This document shows, in pieces, positions 5,835 to 8,208 of a stretch of 8,208 nt of DNA (the stretch's first letter is position 1; each line of letters begins with the position of its first letter). Under the pieces are notes generated by a model. It saw only the letters and a program-made list of their open reading frames with translations. It was not told the DNA's origin and did not search any database. The stretch is from positions 1 through 8,208 of the forward strand of contig CAUJFK010000134.1 in NCBI GenBank assembly GCA_963169175.1. The letters are read 5' to 3'. Source of the stretch: Acidobacteriota bacterium (GTDB taxonomy: Bacteria; Acidobacteriota; Blastocatellia; Pyrinomonadales; Pyrinomonadaceae). A program made the position numbers and the translations under genes.

Positions 5835-7610
5835 CTACGGTGCCGGCTTTCGCGGGATCTTGCCTTCCATCATTGCCGACTGGTAAACAAAGGCGGCAAG
5901 GATGATCGCCATCTGCTTCATATCGTCCGGCTGGATGCGGTCGAGGACGTCCATGTTTGAGTGGTGCGTCCTTGACGAATATTCCATTTCATCCTGGATA
6001 AACTGGAATCCGGGCAGGCCGATGGCGTCAAAGCTGAGGTGATCGGTTCCGCCGGTGTTCGAAAGTGTCAGCGTGCTAGCGCTCATGTCGATGCTGTTGC
6101 CGAACCATTTCGGGTCTTTGAACGCTTCGAGCCACTTTCTGAAGATCGGCCGCACGGCTTCGTTACCCTGCAGATAAACGCCGCGGACCTTTCCGGTGCC
6201 ATTATCGATGTTGTAGTAAGAAGAGAACTTCTCGTACTCCGGCAGCTTTGTCAGCGGGCCGCGATTTCCGCCGCCGCCGAATGCCGGAGCAGTACCATCG
6301 CCAAAATAGCCGAAATGCTGCTTCACATACGCTCGTGAACCGATCAGGCCCTGTTCTTCGCCAGTCCAAAGGGCGATCCGTATCGTCCGCCGCGGCGTTA
6401 GGCCGGCAGACTTAAGAATTCGGACAGCTTCCATCATCACCGCACAGCCAGCCGCATTGTCCGTCGCACCGGTCCCGCCCTGCCACGAATCAAGGTGCCC
6501 GCCGAGCATTACGATCTCATCTTTCAGGTCGGTGCCGGGAATTTCGGCGACAGTGTTGTAGGAATTCAGGTCTTCATCCTGAAACTCGACCGCCAGATCG
6601 ACCGTCATCGTCACCTTTTCGCCAGCGTCCAGCATTCGGGCCACGCGGTTGAAGTGTTCAGCGGCGGCGCTGAACTGGATCGGTACGATCGCATCCTTGC
6701 TGTAAGCCGGGGCCGGCCTAGCAGGAGTTCCATTCGCATTCGTCGCGGGTGCTCCCGCGGCTGGAACTGACTGTGCTCCCTGAACAAAGATCGTGCCGCC
6801 ATCGCCGCGGCCGGCGTCAACGAGAATGGCCGAGCCTTCATCGATCAGAAAACGTGTCCGCATTGCGTTAAAACGCATCTGCTGCTGAAAGTTTGCCGGC
6901 GGGGTGAACGCCTGCTGCTGCGGCCGTTGGACAGATGCCGGGTCCGGCGCATTTGCCATATTGAGCAGCTCTTCATCCGTCGCACGCGAGGCCTGCGGTG
7001 CAAAATGCGCAGGCGTTGGGCGCATTGGGCCAACTAGCACGATCTTGCCTTTGAGCTTGCCCTTATACTGCTCAAGTTCAGCCTCGTTCGTAGCGTTGAA
7101 ATGGACTACTTCGGCAGTGTAGGCCGTGCTGGCCGGAGCCGCGGGTGCGGGTGCCTGTCCTTTCTTTGGCTTGACCGCGGCGGCGGGGGCCGGGAACAAA
7201 GTATCAGTTCCGGGCGACCATGCCTTCGGATACGCGATCAGCGGAAATGCGACCGGGCCATCTACCATCGCGGAAAACCGCTTGAGCGTCCATCCGCGTC
7301 CGAACGGGCCCCATGCTTCGAGGCGGGCATTCTGAAGTCCCCATTTTGCCAGCGTGTCGCGTGTCCATTCATTCGCACGCTTCAAACCCGGCGAACCCGT
7401 GAGCCGCGGGCCATTCACATCCGTCAGCCACGTCATTGTCTGCATGATCTGCGAACGGTTCAGCCCTTCGTCTTTTATCTTATCGATATCGGCCTTTGGG
7501 GCAGCATAAACCTGCCCTTCCGGCGCAGGAGCGGCAGCTTGTCCAAGCGCCGCGACCGGTAGAATGAACGCGTAGATGACCAACGCGCCTATAAGTTTGC
7601 GTCGTAACAT
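5835..7610 (-). CDS. Exported M28 family zinc metallopeptidase with PA-like domain
   Basis: The 591-residue protein has a Sec signal peptide (MLRRKLIGALVIYAFILPVAALG, cleavage near residue 23), so it is periplasmic or secreted. Residues about 40-120 are the typical family lead-in (VNGPRLTGSPGLKRANEW), and about 160-335 look like an inserted PA-type domain (KLKGKIVLVGP). The peptidase domain, about 345-580, keeps a full co-catalytic site: H372 in GGHLDSW, bridging D384 in GATDNAAG, E418 (general base) and E419 in WTGEEQGL, D469 in YYNIDNGTG, and H549/H550 in THHSNMD. It is therefore predicted to be an active two-zinc aminopeptidase or carboxypeptidase acting on peptides. Ala/Pro-rich stretches at 139-162 and 281-303 look like flexible insertions. 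The start is fixed by AGGAG eight nt upstream. It is convergent with the GNAT gene (4-nt gap), and 257 nt separate it from the methyltransferase gene upstream, so it probably has its own promoter. Confidence 0.9.
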   Translation of the reverse strand: MLRRKLIGALVIYAFILPVAALGQAAAPAPEGQVYAAPKADIDKIKDEGLNRSQIMQTMTWLTDVNGPRLTGSPGLKRANEWTRDTLAKWGLQNARLEAWGPFGRGWTLKRFSAMVDGPVAFPLIAYPKAWSPGTDTLFPAPAAAVKPKKGQAPAPAAPASTAYTAEVVHFNATNEAELEQYKGKLKGKIVLVGPMRPTPAHFAPQASRATDEELLNMANAPDPASVQRPQQQAFTPPANFQQQMRFNAMRTRFLIDEGSAILVDAGRGDGGTIFVQGAQSVPAAGAPATNANGTPARPAPAYSKDAIVPIQFSAAAEHFNRVARMLDAGEKVTMTVDLAVEFQDEDLNSYNTVAEIPGTDLKDEIVMLGGHLDSWQGGTGATDNAAGCAVMMEAVRILKSAGLTPRRTIRIALWTGEEQGLIGSRAYVKQHFGYFGDGTAPAFGGGGNRGPLTKLPEYEKFSSYYNIDNGTGKVRGVYLQGNEAVRPIFRKWLEAFKDPKWFGNSIDMSASTLTLSNTGGTDHLSFDAIGLPGFQFIQDEMEYSSRTHHSNMDVLDRIQPDDMKQMAIILAAFVYQSAMMEGKIPRKPAP

Positions 7611-7618
7611 TGAGTTTT

Positions 7619-7623
7619 CTCCT
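7619..7623 (-). promoter_or_regulatory. Shine-Dalgarno AGGAG of the M28 gene
   Basis: AGGAG on the minus strand lies eight nt before the ATG at 7608-7610. It is the clearest ribosome binding site in the window and fixes the start that supplies the signal peptide. Confidence 0.72.
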
Positions 7624-7662
7624 GAATAGTCCGAAATGAATCTGTAAGAAGATTTGAACTCC

Positions 7663-7671
7663 GTTATATCA
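7663..7671 (-). promoter_or_regulatory. Candidate extended -10 promoter of the M28 gene
   Basis: On the minus strand TGA-TATAAC fits the TGn extended -10 form. It lies 53 nt upstream of the M28 start codon, in an AT-rich stretch. The -35 region (CTGAAT/TGAATA at 16-17 nt) is poor, as extended -10 promoters allow. The rest of the 257-nt gap holds TTAATTAA at 7726-7733 and an ACGAA repeat; I see no gene in it. Confidence 0.35.
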
Positions 7672-7823
7672 CAGAAATGAAAAATATTCAGGGAAGCAGG
7701 GGTAGGAAGCGGTTCGGTCCAAGGGTTAATTAATATGGGCCCCCTTCCGTAACAGCGTCATGCTGCGTATGTTTTCGTTGTTGTATGGCCGGTTTAGTGG
7801 TCCAAGGTCCAGCTTCGCCATCG

Positions 7824-7857
7824 ACGAACATCACGAACAAAAACGAAAACGCACGAA
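7824..7857. repeat. Four ACGAA pentamers at near-helical spacing
   Basis: ACGAA occurs at 7824, 7833, 7843 and 7853, so the spacings are 9, 10 and 10 nt, just past the 3' end of the methyltransferase gene. The copies are followed by CATC, CAAAA, AACGC and AGCTG, so only the pentamer plus A/C is conserved. It may be a degenerate short tandem repeat or a set of phased protein-binding sites. Confidence 0.45.
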
Positions 7858-7867
7858 AGCTGCTAAG

Positions 7868-8208
7868 TCACGAGTTCCATGTCAGAGTATATGCGGGCGG
7901 GACGTTCTTTACGATCAATTGGCTCTTTTTCGCCTTGCCGTACCTTTTGCGCATAAATTCGCGGAGTTTGATCGCGGACGGGAAGTAATAGCCATGAGCA
8001 TACTGGAACGTACGGAAGGTGCAGTTCCCCTCCTGCATAAATCGATCGACCTGCTGCAGGATGCGTTCACCAACCTCATTCGGCAGCGACACGAACGGGA
8101 GGCAGCAAATGATAGAGCCGATCCTTCCAATACCGGACCGTTGATGAATTGACCATGAATCGACAGCGTTTCCGCGAACGATCGACAGATCGGGAAAATT
8201 TCGTTTGA
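7868..8208 (-). CDS. Phospholipid N-methyltransferase-like SAM-dependent methyltransferase, C-terminal fragment
   Basis: The frame is open from the right window edge to the TGA at 7868-7870, giving the last 112 residues of a larger protein. It begins NFPDLSIVRGNAVD, the usual class I methyltransferase strand with an acidic residue near SAM. Then come GIGRIGSIICCLPFVSLP (motif IV region, with the LP-F-SLP signature of PmtA-like enzymes), EVGERILQQVDRFMQEGNCT (helix and strand 5), FQYAHG, and the closing KSQLIVKNVPPAYTLTW, which resembles the VWLNLPPA-VW/Y ending of phospholipid N-methyltransferases. This is recognition from memory. The predicted role is SAM-dependent methylation of phosphatidylethanolamine or a similar lipid at the inner membrane. 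The glycine-rich SAM loop lies outside the window. Other frames here are also open, so the frame choice rests on this motif order. It is upstream of, and on the same strand as, the M28 gene. Confidence 0.66.
   Translation of the reverse strand, partial: KRNFPDLSIVRGNAVDSWSIHQRSGIGRIGSIICCLPFVSLPNEVGERILQQVDRFMQEGNCTFRTFQYAHGYYFPSAIKLREFMRKRYGKAKKSQLIVKNVPPAYTLTWNS

Noticed and set aside
7101..7562. Plus-strand open frame of 153 codons inside the M28 gene
   Set aside because: It lies antisense to a gene with a complete catalytic site and is Arg/Gly/Cys rich, as GC-rich antisense frames often are.
7716..7807. Direct repeat GGTCCAAGG (7716-7724 and 7799-7807) as a target-site duplication of a small mobile element
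   Set aside because: The 83 bases between have no terminal inverted repeats or coding content, so chance is the simpler explanation.
7760..8152. Plus-strand open frame of 130 codons opposite the methyltransferase fragment
   Set aside because: It is antisense to the frame with recognisable methyltransferase motifs, its first 40 residues come from repeat-like noncoding DNA, and it matches no family I know.

Overview
The window carries eight recognisable genes or gene remnants of bacterial chromosomal type. Exported hydrolases with Ala/Pro-rich spacers, an M1-like protein fused to TPRs, a Tat-exported flavin amine oxidase, an M28 peptidase of the long PA-domain type and a PHP hydrolase ending in PWIISNPIYVR are a combination I associate with Acidobacteriota, probably Blastocatellia/Pyrinomonadales. 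That placement rests on recall of family flavour and moderately high GC, not on a marker gene. I see no rRNA, tRNA, CRISPR array, insertion sequence or phage gene.

Layout. Positions 1-342 (+) are the 3' end of a PHP-domain hydrolase cut by the window edge. Positions 454-2556 (+) encode an exported M1-peptidase-fold protein with a C-terminal TPR block, in which all three zinc ligands are substituted. It converges on a Tat-type flavin amine oxidase (2592-4070, -), whose N-terminus carries an in-frame 21-nt tandem repeat and a palindrome. Upstream of that lies a decayed two-gene cassette: a small protein (4142-4336, -) overlapping a truncated nucleotidyltransferase start (4081-4194, -). Next is a MoxR-type AAA+ ATPase of the CbbQ/NirQ/NorQ group (4422-5225, -) without its usual VWA partner. 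A GNAT acetyltransferase (5363-5830, +) diverges from it and converges, with a 4-nt gap, on an exported M28 metallopeptidase (5835-7610, -). The likely terminator of the M28 gene is embedded in the GNAT coding region. The window ends with the C-terminal part of a phospholipid N-methyltransferase-like SAM enzyme (7868-8208, -), running off the right edge.

The genes do not form one pathway. Two exported peptidase-family proteins, an exported oxidase and a lipid-modifying enzyme give an envelope or peptide/amine-catabolism flavour, but each appears to be its own transcription unit or nearly so. The points most worth attention are the zinc-less M1 pseudopeptidase, the terminator hidden inside the GNAT gene, the nucleotidyltransferase cassette remnant and the orphan NorQ-like ATPase. 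I found no clear new multi-gene system.
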